The translations under genes were made by a program, and so were the position numbers. DNA of 64,000 bases. It comes from Parasediminibacterium sp051861445 (GTDB lineage Bacteria > Bacteroidota > Bacteroidia > Chitinophagales > Chitinophagaceae). The stretch is from contig JBHYCS010000002.1 of the NCBI GenBank assembly GCA_051861445.1, forward strand, positions 186,001 through 250,000. Reading direction: 5' to 3'. The notes beneath the pieces were generated by a model. That model was not told the origin of the DNA. It worked only from the letters and a program-made list of their open reading frames with translations, and did no database searches. Position 1 is the stretch's first letter. Each line of letters begins with the position of its first letter. Below are positions 27,510 through 36,365 of the stretch, piece by piece.

Positions 27510-28814
27510 ATGTCATCATTTATAGTTCAAGGTGCAAAACAATTGAAAGGAGAAATAACTCCACAAGGTGCAAAAAACGAAGCCTTACAAATATTGAGTG
27601 CTGTTTTACTAAGTTCAGAAACCATTACTATTCACAATATTCCAGATATTATAGATGTAAACTTGCTAATAGAGTTGTTGTCAGATATGGGTGTTGTTGT
27701 AAATAGAATTAATAGACACAGTTGTACGTTTACTGCAAATAATGTAGATACAGACTATTTTACATCGGATGCGTTTAGAAAAAAAGGAGGAAAACTTAGA
27801 GGTTCTGTAATGTTAGCAGGCCCACTACTTGCTCGTTTTAAAAAAGCATATATTCCCAAACCTGGAGGCGATAAAATTGGCAGAAGAAGATTAGACACCC
27901 ATATTATTGGTTTTGAAAAATTGGGTGCAAAATTCGAGTACAACAGCGAACATCATTATTTTAAACTTACTGCTACTGAATTGCATGGAAGTTTTATGTT
28001 GTTAGATGAACCTTCTGTTACAGGAACTGCAAATATTGTAATGGCTGCGGTTTTAGCCGAAGGAATAACTACCATTTACAATGCAGCTTGTGAACCCTAT
28101 TTACAACAGCTTTGCAATATGCTGAATAGAATGGGTGCAAAAATTAGTGGCATTGGTAGTAATTTACTTACTATTGAAGGAGTTGCTAAACTAGGAGGAA
28201 CTACACATACCATGTTGCCAGATATGATTGAAGTGGGTAGTTTTATAGGATTGGCAGCCATGACTCAAAGTGAAATTACTATTAAAGGGGCAGGTGTTGC
28301 TCATTTAGGTGTAATTCCAGACAAGTTTGCCCAAATAGGTATTCAATTTGAAATAAATAATGATGATATTTATATTCCTGCACAAGATAAATATGAAGTT
28401 GCTACTTATTTAGACGGTGGAATTCTTACTATTTACGACCATCCTTGGCCAGGTTTTACACCAGACTTAATTAGTATTATGTTAGTTGTGGCTACACAAG
28501 CTGTTGGTAGTGTTTTGATTCACCAAAAAATGTTTGAGAGCCGATTGTTTTTTGTAGATAAATTAATTGATATGGGTGCACAAATTATTTTGTGCGATCC
28601 ACACAGAGCTACTGTAATTGGCTTAGGAAGAAAACACAATTTGAGAGGAATTACCATGAGCAGCCCCGATATTAGAGCAGGACAAGCTTTATTAATAGCA
28701 GCTTTAAGTGCTGAAGGAAAAAGTACTATTCAAAATATCGAGCAAATTGATAGAGGCTATCAACACATAGATACTCGTTTACAACAATTGGGAGCAATCA
28801 TTGAAAGAGTATAA
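27510..28814 (+). CDS. murA: UDP-N-acetylglucosamine 1-carboxyvinyltransferase
   Basis: Transfers enolpyruvate from PEP to UDP-GlcNAc, the first committed step of peptidoglycan synthesis. The 434 residues have the two-domain EPSP-synthase-like fold, with GAKNEALQILSA near the N-terminus, RGSVMLAGPLLAR, SVTGTANIVMAA and SPDIRAGQALLIAAL. At the loop that carries the catalytic and fosfomycin-binding Cys115 in E. coli, this protein reads KPGGDKIGRRRLDTH, so the position is D121. A Cys-to-Asp change at this residue is known from naturally fosfomycin-insensitive MurA enzymes such as those of Mycobacterium and Chlamydia. It is a housekeeping gene that stands outside the PUL, after a terminator, and converges with the gene at 28830. 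Confidence 0.96.
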   Translation: MSSFIVQGAKQLKGEITPQGAKNEALQILSAVLLSSETITIHNIPDIIDVNLLIELLSDMGVVVNRINRHSCTFTANNVDTDYFTSDAFRKKGGKLRGSVMLAGPLLARFKKAYIPKPGGDKIGRRRLDTHIIGFEKLGAKFEYNSEHHYFKLTATELHGSFMLLDEPSVTGTANIVMAAVLAEGITTIYNAACEPYLQQLCNMLNRMGAKISGIGSNLLTIEGVAKLGGTTHTMLPDMIEVGSFIGLAAMTQSEITIKGAGVAHLGVIPDKFAQIGIQFEINNDDIYIPAQDKYEVATYLDGGILTIYDHPWPGFTPDLISIMLVVATQAVGSVLIHQKMFESRLFFVDKLIDMGAQIILCDPHRATVIGLGRKHNLRGITMSSPDIRAGQALLIAALSAEGKSTIQNIEQIDRGYQHIDTRLQQLGAIIERV

Positions 28815-28829
28815 ATTATACATTTTCAA

Positions 28830-29681
28830 TTAGTAAGTAGGACAACGATATGATTGTATATTGATAGAAACACCTATCTGAAAAGTTGCAAATGCATCTT
28901 TCTGTTTAGAGTTGCCTCTTTGTCTTCCTTTAATACCAATTCCATTTCCATACTCGTAACTTCTATCTTGTAAAAAAAATACAGGTGGCGGAAATCCTGT
29001 ATTTGGGTCGAGTGGAAAAGCGTCTGTACCTGCGTATAAACCACTTACATCATCTAAATAATCGGTAGTAGTAAATCGGTAAGTTATTTCACCAAAAACG
29101 TTAAACTTATGATTAATGTTATACTTTATTCCAAAACCCAAAGGCATCACAACGGCTATAGCACCATATTGTTTTAAATTAGGATATGCTGCACTACCCT
29201 GCCCTTCTGTTCCTAACGAGCGTAAAAAATATTTTTCTCCAGCTAAATATGCATAAGGATCGTAATTAATAACGCCAATTCCTAAACTTACATAAGGTGT
29301 GTATTTATATTCTTCAAAACCAGGATAAAATTTAAAGAAATTAAAGTCGCCACTAACACTTAATTCCCATACATCGGTATTAAAACTTAAGTTTCTTAAT
29401 CGTTGAACAGGATTTTTACTGTATGAATCAGAATATCCTAAAAAACTGTAGCTACCTGCTACTTTTAAGCCCACGTAGTTATTAAACTGTTTTCTATAGA
29501 ACACGCCTGCACTAAATTTTGGCCTAGCCAAAGATGCTGTATTATTAATATCGCCAAAATATGATCCTAAACCAATAGAAGCTCCTACTTCACCTTTATG
29601 CACAAAACTTTCCAACATTTGTGCTTGCGTTTGCATGGTTGAAAAGCAAATTATACAGAATAAAAAAGCAATTTTTTTCAT
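28830..29681 (-). CDS. DUF6089-type outer-membrane beta-barrel protein
   Basis: The 283-residue product, counted from the ATG at 29681 (an earlier in-frame start seven codons upstream is less likely), begins with signal peptide MKKIAFLFCIICFSTMQTQAQ. The mature part starts KGEVGASIGLGSYFGDINN, the characteristic opening of DUF6089 proteins of the Bacteroidota, followed by alternating strands such as YTPYVSLGIGVINYDPYAYL and HKFNVFGEITYRFTTTDYLDDVSG. It is expected to be an 8- to 10-strand outer-membrane barrel of unknown role. It converges with murA with only 15 bases between the stops. In other genomes this family often sits near envelope biogenesis genes, which fits murA as neighbour, although they are on opposite strands. 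Confidence 0.85.
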   Translation of the reverse strand: MKKIAFLFCIICFSTMQTQAQMLESFVHKGEVGASIGLGSYFGDINNTASLARPKFSAGVFYRKQFNNYVGLKVAGSYSFLGYSDSYSKNPVQRLRNLSFNTDVWELSVSGDFNFFKFYPGFEEYKYTPYVSLGIGVINYDPYAYLAGEKYFLRSLGTEGQGSAAYPNLKQYGAIAVVMPLGFGIKYNINHKFNVFGEITYRFTTTDYLDDVSGLYAGTDAFPLDPNTGFPPPVFFLQDRSYEYGNGIGIKGRQRGNSKQKDAFATFQIGVSINIQSYRCPTY

Positions 29682-29825
29682 TAATTGTTTGCGTATATGC
29701 ACAAATATAAACGGATAAATGTTTTTTAAATTTTAAAATTCAAGATAAATAGGAAAGATTTTGAAATATAAATGGTTTTTAAATAAATTTTAATCGAAAT
29801 TTTAGCAACGACTATTTATACATGA

Positions 29826-29861
29826 AAAAGCGGCTACCCACATTTGTAAGTAGCCGCTTTT
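29826..29861 (-). terminator. Terminator downstream of korB
   Basis: A perfect 12-bp stem (AAAAGCGGCTAC with GTAGCCGCTTTT) with a 12-base loop. It is flanked by A/T tracts on both sides, so it may work in both directions; on the minus strand it follows the korB stop by 16 bases. Confidence 0.85.
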
Positions 29862-29877
29862 CTTATACTAAAATTTA

Positions 29878-30912
29878 TTAAACAATTTCCCAAACTTCTT
29901 TACCTCTTAATAATTTATCTAGGTTTCCTCTTCCTTTTGTAGCAAGGGTTTCTTCAATTTGCATTGCCATTACATCTTCATAACAAGCTCTTTCTGTTTC
30001 ATAAAATACGCCAAACGGTCTTGGAAAATGCCCTTCAATTCTTGGATCATCGAACATTCTTACCAAAATTTGGGCTTTATAAAAATCTTTTTCATCGTGA
30101 ATCCATAAATCATCTGTGCTTGCACCTTCTTCTAAATTTACCACAACAGGTTTTAAACCATCTAGTCGAATGCCTTTATTTTTATTCGCTCCAAAAACCA
30201 TTGGTTTTCCTTGTTCTAAAAATAATACTTCATCCATTTTAGAACCTTTTTCGGTAAATATTTCAAAAGCTCCATCGTTAAAAATATTACAGTTTTGATA
30301 TATTTCTAAAAATGATGAACCTTTATGTTGATGGCTTCTTGTAAGCATTGATTGCAAATGTTTTGGATCTCTATCCATGCTTCTTGCAATAAAAGTAGCA
30401 TCTGCACCCATTGCTAATGCCAATGGATTAAATGGATGATCGATACTACCAATAGGTGTACTTTTAGTTACTTTATTTTCTTCTGATGTAGGTGAATATT
30501 GCCCCTTGGTTAAACCATAAATTTGATTGTTAAACAACAAAATATTTACATCAAAATTCCTACGTAATAAATGAATGGTATGGTTTCCACCAATACTTAA
30601 TCCATCACCATCACCAGTTACAATCCAAACACTTAATTCTGGTCTTGTAGCTTTTAATCCACTTGCTACAGCAGTTGCACGCCCATGTATAGAGTGCATG
30701 CCAAACGTGTTCATATAATATGGGAAACGGCTACTACAACCAATACCACTAATGATTACAATATTCTCCTTTGGCACACCAATGCTAGGCATAATTTTCT
30801 GTACCTGTGCTAATATGGAGTAATCTCCACAACCTGGACACCAACGAACTTCTTGATCGGTAGCAAAGTCTTTTGCTGTAAGTGTTGGTGCTGCTAATGT
30901 ATCTACACTCAT
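29878..30912 (-). CDS. korB: 2-oxoacid:ferredoxin oxidoreductase, beta subunit
   Basis: The TPP-binding subunit of an enzyme that oxidatively decarboxylates a 2-oxoacid, most likely 2-oxoglutarate, to an acyl-CoA while reducing ferredoxin. The 344 residues contain RWCPGCGDYSIL with iron-sulfur ligands C25 and C28, GIGCSSRFPYYMNTFGMHSIHGRATAVASGLK, and the TPP/Mg motif VTGDGDGLSIGGNH followed by LLFNNQIYGLTKGQYSPTS. The alpha subunit usually encoded directly upstream is not here: the next gene upstream on the same strand is a cystathionine gamma-synthase-like gene 149 bases away. It therefore seems to be encoded apart from its partner. A TAnnTTTG promoter box lies four bases before the ATG. 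Confidence 0.93.
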   Translation of the reverse strand: MSVDTLAAPTLTAKDFATDQEVRWCPGCGDYSILAQVQKIMPSIGVPKENIVIISGIGCSSRFPYYMNTFGMHSIHGRATAVASGLKATRPELSVWIVTGDGDGLSIGGNHTIHLLRRNFDVNILLFNNQIYGLTKGQYSPTSEENKVTKSTPIGSIDHPFNPLALAMGADATFIARSMDRDPKHLQSMLTRSHQHKGSSFLEIYQNCNIFNDGAFEIFTEKGSKMDEVLFLEQGKPMVFGANKNKGIRLDGLKPVVVNLEEGASTDDLWIHDEKDFYKAQILVRMFDDPRIEGHFPRPFGVFYETERACYEDVMAMQIEETLATKGRGNLDKLLRGKEVWEIV

Positions 30913-30916
30913 GGGG

Positions 30917-30924
30917 CAAAGATA
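30917..30924 (-). promoter_or_regulatory. Bacteroidota-type -7 box before korB
   Basis: On the minus strand TATCTTTG fits the TAnnTTTG -7 consensus of the Bacteroidota. It ends four bases before the korB ATG, which would place the transcript start at or next to the start codon and give a leaderless or nearly leaderless message. No perfect TTTG is seen at -33; ATTG lies about 22 bases upstream. Confidence 0.4.
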
Positions 30925-31061
30925 TTTTATTGCGTTTATGTTTGTACAATAAATATTTCCGAAAATAGAAATACTATCATTTTGTATTACCTAACAACGC
31001 ATTTAAACGATTGTTTATACCAAAAATCTTCAACTATTCTACTGTAAATAAATAACAACTA

Positions 31062-32222
31062 TTAACCAATTGCTTGATTTAAATCAGCAATTAAATCTTC
31101 CACATCTTCAATACCAACACTTAAACGTATTAATGCATCAGATAATCCATTTTTTATTCTCTCTGCTCTTGGAATTGAAGCATGGGTCATTGTTGCAGGA
31201 TGATTAATTAGCGATTCTACACCACCTAAACTTTCTGCCAATGCAAATACTTGTGTAGATGATAAAACTCGTTTGGTATTCTCGTCACTTGCATCTTTCA
31301 ATTCAAAACTCATCATTCCACCAAAACCCCTCATTTGTTGCTGAGCAATATTGTGATTGTGATGATCTGTAAAACCACACCACCAAACCTTAGCTACTTT
31401 TGGATGATTTCGTAAAAAATGGGCAACTTTTTCGCCATTTTCACAATGTCTTTGCATACGAACATGCAATGTTTTTATGCCTCTTAATACTAAAAAACAA
31501 TCTTGAGGACCTGGCACAGCACCACAAGATTTTTGAATAAAATATAGTTGATCTCTTAATTCAACATCATTCATCATTAAACAACCTTGAATAACATCGC
31601 TATGGCCACCTAAATATTTGGTTGCAGAATGCATTACAATATCTGCTCCTAAATCGAGTGGATTTTGCAAATATGGAGATGCAAACGTATTATCTACACA
31701 AAGAATAGTTTTAGAAGCTTTTGATATAGTGGCTACGGCTGCAATATCCGTAATGTTCATTAGTGGATTGGTAGGCGTTTCTATCCAAATCAATTTCGTT
31801 TTCGGCGTTATTGCTGCTGAAATATTTTGTACGTTGGTAGTATCGACATAGATAAATTTTATTCCAAATTTTTCAAATACTTTAGTAAATAATCGATAAG
31901 TACCACCGTACATATCGTTTGCTGCAATTACTTCATCATCTGGTTGCAACAACTTAATTACAGCGTCGGTAGCAGCAACACCACTACTAAAAGCCAAACC
32001 ATATTTTGCATTTTCAATTGCAGCATATGCACTTTCTAAAGCAAATCTTGTAGGGTTTTGGCTTCTAGCATATTCGTATCCTTTATGTGTTGCTGGTGCA
32101 GCTTGCACATAAGTTGATGTTTGGTAAATAGGTGTCATAATTGCACCTGTAGTAGGGTCTGGTTCTACACCTGCATGTATAAATTTAGTGCCAATGCCTT
32201 TGTTAGAAAAATCTGCTGCCAT
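31062..32222 (-). CDS. Cystathionine gamma-synthase/gamma-lyase-like PLP enzyme
   Basis: A PLP-dependent enzyme of the Cys/Met metabolism family, acting either in transsulfuration towards methionine (cystathionine gamma-synthase) or in cysteine release (gamma-lyase). The 386 residues show TGAIMTPIYQTSTYVQ, the YARSQNPTR substrate/PLP loop, LAFSSGVAAT, WIETPTNPLMNITDI, CVDNTFASPYLQNPL and the PLP Lys K202 in HSATKYLGGHSD, and end with the conserved SLGGVESLINHPATMTH and RLSVGIEDVEDL. The synthase and the lyase cannot be separated by eye. It ends 150 bases before korB, and begins 31 bases after the stop of the TPR gene, so it might be co-transcribed with the Bat-like pair. Confidence 0.92.
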   Translation of the reverse strand: MAADFSNKGIGTKFIHAGVEPDPTTGAIMTPIYQTSTYVQAAPATHKGYEYARSQNPTRFALESAYAAIENAKYGLAFSSGVAATDAVIKLLQPDDEVIAANDMYGGTYRLFTKVFEKFGIKFIYVDTTNVQNISAAITPKTKLIWIETPTNPLMNITDIAAVATISKASKTILCVDNTFASPYLQNPLDLGADIVMHSATKYLGGHSDVIQGCLMMNDVELRDQLYFIQKSCGAVPGPQDCFLVLRGIKTLHVRMQRHCENGEKVAHFLRNHPKVAKVWWCGFTDHHNHNIAQQQMRGFGGMMSFELKDASDENTKRVLSSTQVFALAESLGGVESLINHPATMTHASIPRAERIKNGLSDALIRLSVGIEDVEDLIADLNQAIG

Positions 32223-32252
32223 AGTATTTTCGTTTTATTGTTTTATAAAGTA

Positions 32253-32864
32253 TTACCAATCTTTCTTGTTAATTGTAGGACTGTATTTTTTGTTTTGCAT
32301 TTCTTTTTGCAATCGTTTTTCTTCTTCTCGTAACATATTTAGTTGTTTTTCGGCCTCTTGTTTGGTTAAAGGTTTTTCATTGGGCTTTTTATTGGATTCG
32401 TTTTTAGGTGGTGGTGGCTGTTGTTTTTGTTGCTGCTTTTGTAATTTTTGTAATGCTTTTTGCAAATTTTCTCTTGTTTGCTCGTCTGCATTGTTCAACT
32501 TCAAGGATTGTTTAAATGCTTGAACTGCTTGCTCTGTTTGTTGCTGTTGTGCAGCCATTACACCTTTATTGTAATATGCTTTTGCTTGCAATAATGGGTC
32601 GTTTTTAGAATTGTCAATTACATCATCTAAAACTGCTACTGCCTTTGAATATTGCTGTTGTTTGTGTAATGCATTGGCATAGTTAAATAAAGCCGTTGTA
32701 TTATTCGCTTCTTTTTGCAATGCTTTTTCATAAGCCAATTGTGCACCTAACCAATTTTTTTGTTGATACAATTGATTGCCCTCTACAATAGTTTTTGTAG
32801 CATTTTGTGTAAACGCCAAAAGAGGCATTGCTATTAATAGAAATATGATATTTAGATACTTCAA
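32253..32864 (-). CDS. TPR protein, BatC-like
   Basis: The 203-residue product has a signal peptide (MKYLNIIFLLIAMPLLAFTQ), then about four tetratricopeptide helices: GNQLYQQKNWLGAQLAYEKAL, NNTTALFNYANALHKQQQY, LLQAKAYYNKGVMAAQQQ and AVQAFKQSLKLNNAD. A Gln/Pro/Lys-rich tail (QKQQQKQQPPPP) and a charged segment ending in NKKDW follow. It starts inside the end of the VWA gene (4-base ATGA overlap), so they are translationally coupled. This is the layout of BatC after BatB in Bacteroidota aerotolerance operons, where TPR and VWA proteins are thought to form a periplasmic complex. The function is not established. Confidence 0.82.
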   Translation of the reverse strand: MKYLNIIFLLIAMPLLAFTQNATKTIVEGNQLYQQKNWLGAQLAYEKALQKEANNTTALFNYANALHKQQQYSKAVAVLDDVIDNSKNDPLLQAKAYYNKGVMAAQQQQTEQAVQAFKQSLKLNNADEQTRENLQKALQKLQKQQQKQQPPPPKNESNKKPNEKPLTKQEAEKQLNMLREEEKRLQKEMQNKKYSPTINKKDW

Positions 32865-33865
32865 GCTAAAACTCGTTTTTTTTCGCTCATAAAAAACTCA
32901 ACAAATAATAACAAAATTGCTACGGAAACAAAAATGAAATAGAATGATTGGTATTGCACATAACCTCCACTGCTATGAATCGATTTTTTATTCATACCAT
33001 TTATTTCGGTAAATAAATCGTTAGCTACAACGTTTACATTTTTCAATTGATAATAATTTCCTCCTGATGATTGTGCTAGCGATTGTAATAATGTTTCGTT
33101 TAGCTTCGAAATAATGGTTTGTCCGTTTTCGTCTCGTTTATAATCATTGGTAGCAGATTCTTTTATGGGTACTCCTTCTACAGAACCAACACCAATTGTA
33201 TGAAGTATAACGCCTTTTTCAGATAATTTTTTAACAGCGTCTAAAGCTGTATTGTCGTGGTCTTCACCATCGGTAATTAAAATAGCTGCTTTGTATTTTT
33301 TTTCTTGTGTATTTAAACTATTGTTACACAATTGTAAAGCTTCACCAATTACAGTACCTTGAGTATTGATTAATTGTGTGTTTGCATTGCCTACAAACAT
33401 TTTAATTGCACCAACATCGGCTGTTAATGGCATTTGCAAATAAGCCTTTCCTGCAAATACAACCAATCCAATTCTATTGCCTTGTAGTTGATTGGTTAGG
33501 GCATAAATCAATTGTTTGGCTTTTTCTAATCTATTTGGTTTTTCATCTTCACTCAACATGCTTTTGCTTACATCTAAAGCAATTACAATGTCTACGCCAT
33601 TTGTAACATTTGCATCATTATTCATCAATGGCTTTCTTAAGTTGGTCATTGCTATGATTAGTAAACCAATGGCAATAAGCGTAATGATATTTTTTTGAAC
33701 GAATTTTTTAGATGAATAGTTACGAATTAAATAGCCAATTAATTGTTGATTGCCTAACTGTTTCTTTATTTTTTGCTTCCAACGAATTGTATATATAAGC
33801 AATGCTGTTAAAGGAATAAGTAACAACAGCAGATATAATAAATGAACATACTGAAATTGAAGCAT
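32861..33865 (-). CDS. VWA-domain membrane protein, BatB-like
   Basis: A 334-residue membrane protein counted from the ATG at 33865; a TTG seven codons earlier is unlikely. Two N-terminal membrane segments (VHLLYLLLLLIPLTALLIYTI and IITLIAIGLLIIAMTNLR) precede a von Willebrand A domain with the MIDAS motif DVSKSM (in VIALDVSKSMLSEDE), then PNRLEKAKQLIYALTNQLQ, IGLVVFAGKAYLQMPLT and ILITDGEDHDN. A last membrane segment (FYFIFVSVAILLLFVEFF) is at the C-terminus. This architecture is that of BatA/BatB proteins. It overlaps the TPR gene by four bases. The rest of the usual Bat operon (batA, batD, batE and the moxR-type ATPase) is not visible, because the next gene upstream is a beta-lactamase. 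Confidence 0.85.
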   Translation of the reverse strand: MLQFQYVHLLYLLLLLIPLTALLIYTIRWKQKIKKQLGNQQLIGYLIRNYSSKKFVQKNIITLIAIGLLIIAMTNLRKPLMNNDANVTNGVDIVIALDVSKSMLSEDEKPNRLEKAKQLIYALTNQLQGNRIGLVVFAGKAYLQMPLTADVGAIKMFVGNANTQLINTQGTVIGEALQLCNNSLNTQEKKYKAAILITDGEDHDNTALDAVKKLSEKGVILHTIGVGSVEGVPIKESATNDYKRDENGQTIISKLNETLLQSLAQSSGGNYYQLKNVNVVANDLFTEINGMNKKSIHSSGGYVQYQSFYFIFVSVAILLLFVEFFMSEKKRVLA

Positions 33866-33943
33866 ATGGTTGTTTAATACAAACAAGTAGTTGTAAAGAA
33901 GCTTCTAAGCTAGTGTTTTTGTAGTATCTATTTTTGTTAAAGC

Positions 33944-34771
33944 TTATTTTTTGCCTTCAAAAAAGCCATATTTACGCAACACATCGGTTAAAATTTTCTT
34001 TCTAACAGTTTGCATATCTACAGATGGTTCAGCTTCTATATTTAGTACAAAGAAATAAGGATGGCGATTTTCTTCAATCCAACCAACAACCCAACCAATA
34101 TTTTTTCCAGCTTCATTAGAACCTGTACCAGTTTTGTAGCTTAATGCATAATTGGTAGTTTGCTCTTGCAACATTGCTTTTTTTACTATTTCTTGGGTAC
34201 GCTTTTGAAATGGCAATTGATCGAAATATAGTTTTTTAACAAGCCCTAATTGCTCATCTGGTTTTATTTTTAAAGTGTTATTTAACCAAAAAGAATCTAT
34301 TTTATTACCCATTTTTTTATTGCCATATTGTAATGTATCTATCCATTTTTGCATGGTGTCTTTACCAATTCGTCTAGCTACTTCTTGGTAATAAGGTACA
34401 GCAGAAGCTTTAAAAGCTTCACTCATGGTTAAATCTTTATTCCAAGCATGTGCAGTATCTCCATTAGAAAAAATTCTTACCACACCATCCCATTTTATAA
34501 CCATGTTTTCATTTACAATTTTACCAATTTCAACTCCTATTAAACTGTTTACAATTTTAAAAGTTGATGCTGGTAAATAAGAACTGTCTTTGTATCTGCT
34601 TAAATTATAAATAGAAAACTGTCCTGTTCCATTATCATATAAAGCAAAGCAGCCATCCACTTTACTACTATCAAAATTTGCTTTAATTGAATTATCAATT
34701 GTTACATTATTGGGAGAACAAGCCTGCAAAAAAATACATACGAACGCTGCAAATACTATAATTAAACGCAT
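33944..34771 (-). CDS. Class D (OXA-type) beta-lactamase, lipoprotein
   Basis: Serine beta-lactamase that hydrolyses beta-lactams in the periplasm. The ATG at 34771 is preferred because it starts on a clean lipoprotein signal (MRLIIVFAAFVCIFLQAC); an ATG at 34807 would add 12 residues. The 275-residue protein has all class D motifs: S69-T-F-K72 with the nucleophile Ser and carboxylatable Lys, S123-A-V, Y149-G-N, the FWL segment, and K213-T-G. The lipobox suggests membrane attachment, in contrast to most soluble OXA enzymes. It is a single gene between a Bat-like pair and kbl with no transposon nearby, so it looks like an intrinsic gene rather than a recently acquired resistance element. Confidence 0.93.
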   Translation of the reverse strand: MRLIIVFAAFVCIFLQACSPNNVTIDNSIKANFDSSKVDGCFALYDNGTGQFSIYNLSRYKDSSYLPASTFKIVNSLIGVEIGKIVNENMVIKWDGVVRIFSNGDTAHAWNKDLTMSEAFKASAVPYYQEVARRIGKDTMQKWIDTLQYGNKKMGNKIDSFWLNNTLKIKPDEQLGLVKKLYFDQLPFQKRTQEIVKKAMLQEQTTNYALSYKTGTGSNEAGKNIGWVVGWIEENRHPYFFVLNIEAEPSVDMQTVRKKILTDVLRKYGFFEGKK

Positions 34772-34875
34772 AAACACTTTTTTAAGTTGCAAATGTAAAC
34801 CTACCATCTTGAAATATTTGTTATAACAACAGAAACTACAGTTTGTTATGTAGAATAATTGTAGAAATAATAGAA

Positions 34876-34930
34876 AAGCCTATTTAAAATTATTTTTACA
34901 CTCATTAATAAAACAATTTTAAACAGGCTC
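34876..34930 (-). terminator. Probable terminator downstream of kbl
   Basis: GCCTATTTAAAATT and AATTTTAAACAGGC form a 14-bp stem with one mismatch around a 23-base AT-rich loop. Read on the minus strand it lies 24 bases after the kbl stop and is followed by TTTTC. Confidence 0.55.
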
Positions 34931-34953
34931 TAAATGTTATGTTTTAGCGGTGT

Positions 34954-36141
34954 TTATTGAATTACTCCCAACTGCTTACCTACTTTTATAAATGCAGCAA
35001 TGGCTTTGTCTAAATGGTATTTTTCGTGTGCAGCACTTAATTGTACACGTATTCTTGCCAAACCTTTGGGTACAACAGGAAAAAAGAAACCAATTACATA
35101 AATATCTTCTTCTAAAAGTTGAGTAGCAAAGTTTTGAGCTAATACAGCGTCATACAACATAATGGGTACAATTGGATGATCGCCTTGTTTAATATCAAAG
35201 CCAGCTTTTGTAATTTTTGACCTAAAATATTCGGTATTGTATGCCAATTTATCTCTTAGTTCGGTAGTTTCGGTTAGCATATCTAAAACAGCAATACTTG
35301 CACCCACAATACTTGGGGCAACTGTATTAGAAAATAAATAAGGTCTAGAGCGTTGGCGTAACATTTCAATAATTTCTTTTCTTCCACTTGTAAATCCACC
35401 ACTTGCACCACCTAAAGCTTTACCTAACGTACCTGTAATAATATCAACTCTTCCCATTACATTTCTGAATTCATGTGTACCTCTTCCTGTTTTTCCCAAA
35501 AAACCAGAAGAATGGCATTCATCTATCATTACAATTGCATCGTATTTATCAGCTAAATCACAAATTATATCTAGCTGTGCTATCGTTCCATCCATGCTAA
35601 AACTACCATCTGTTACAATAATTCTACTTCTAAGATGCTGTGATTCTTGCAGTTTTAGCTCTAAATCAGCCATATTATTGTGTTCGTATCTATAACGTTG
35701 GGCTTTACACAAACGAACACCATCAATAATAGATGCATGGTTTAAAGCATCGCTAATTATAGCATCTTCTTCATTAAACAATGGTTCAAAAACACCACCA
35801 TTGGCATCAAAAGCTGCTGCATATAAAATGGTATCTTCTGTTTGTAAAAATTGAGCAATTTTTTGTTCTAATTCTTTATGAATGTCTTGTGTGCCACAAA
35901 TAAATCGAACACTGCTCATTCCATAACCATGTGTGTCAATTGCTTTGTGTGCAGCTTCAATAACTTTTGGATGAGATGATAAGCCTAAATAATTATTTGC
36001 ACAAAAATTCAATACTTTTTTTCCGTTTACGATTATTTCAGCACCTTGTTCACTTGTAATAATTCTTTCTTTTTTTAACAACCCAGCAGATTCTATGTCT
36101 ACTAATTCTGCTTTAATTCTATCTACAAAACGGTTATTCAT
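34954..36141 (-). CDS. kbl: Glycine C-acetyltransferase (2-amino-3-ketobutyrate CoA ligase)
   Basis: PLP enzyme that cleaves 2-amino-3-oxobutyrate with CoA to glycine and acetyl-CoA, in threonine breakdown. The 395-residue length is typical. Motifs of the alpha-oxoamine synthase family are clear: NFCANNYLGLSSHP, GYGMSSVRFICGTQDIH, VTDGSFSMDGTIAQL, MIDECHSSGFLGKTGRG and TGTLGKALGGASGG with PLP Lys K241. It has no threonine dehydrogenase neighbour here. It is transcribed away from rpmH. Confidence 0.95.
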   Translation of the reverse strand: MNNRFVDRIKAELVDIESAGLLKKERIITSEQGAEIIVNGKKVLNFCANNYLGLSSHPKVIEAAHKAIDTHGYGMSSVRFICGTQDIHKELEQKIAQFLQTEDTILYAAAFDANGGVFEPLFNEEDAIISDALNHASIIDGVRLCKAQRYRYEHNNMADLELKLQESQHLRSRIIVTDGSFSMDGTIAQLDIICDLADKYDAIVMIDECHSSGFLGKTGRGTHEFRNVMGRVDIITGTLGKALGGASGGFTSGRKEIIEMLRQRSRPYLFSNTVAPSIVGASIAVLDMLTETTELRDKLAYNTEYFRSKITKAGFDIKQGDHPIVPIMLYDAVLAQNFATQLLEEDIYVIGFFFPVVPKGLARIRVQLSAAHEKYHLDKAIAAFIKVGKQLGVIQ

Positions 36142-36251
36142 GCTTTTATATTTAAAATGTATTTTTAATTGAGCTTCAAATTAACGAACAATTGTTAGTA
36201 TTTTAAGATTGGATATAGAAATAAGGAAATGATTAAAAAAAATTGATAGAA

Positions 36252-36285
36252 TTTGTACAGTTTTGTGGATAAACCCTTACTTTTG
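36252..36285 (+). promoter_or_regulatory. Bacteroidota-type promoter for rpmH
   Basis: TTTG at 36252-36255 is followed after 22 bases by TACTTTTG at 36278-36285, matching the -33 TTTG and -7 TAnnTTTG elements of the Bacteroidota primary sigma factor. The transcript would start near 36291, about 75 bases before the rpmH ATG. Confidence 0.55.
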
Positions 36286-36365
36286 CCGTCCTTTCACAAA
36301 ATAGTGGGAATGGTGACTACTATAACGTTGAAAACAATATTGTTGGGTTCGTAAAAAAAATTAAA

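Noticed and set aside
32121..32523. Plus-strand frames antisense to the TPR gene
   Set aside because: Their Phe/Cys/Ser-rich products mirror the Gln/Lys-rich tail of the TPR protein; low complexity shadows.
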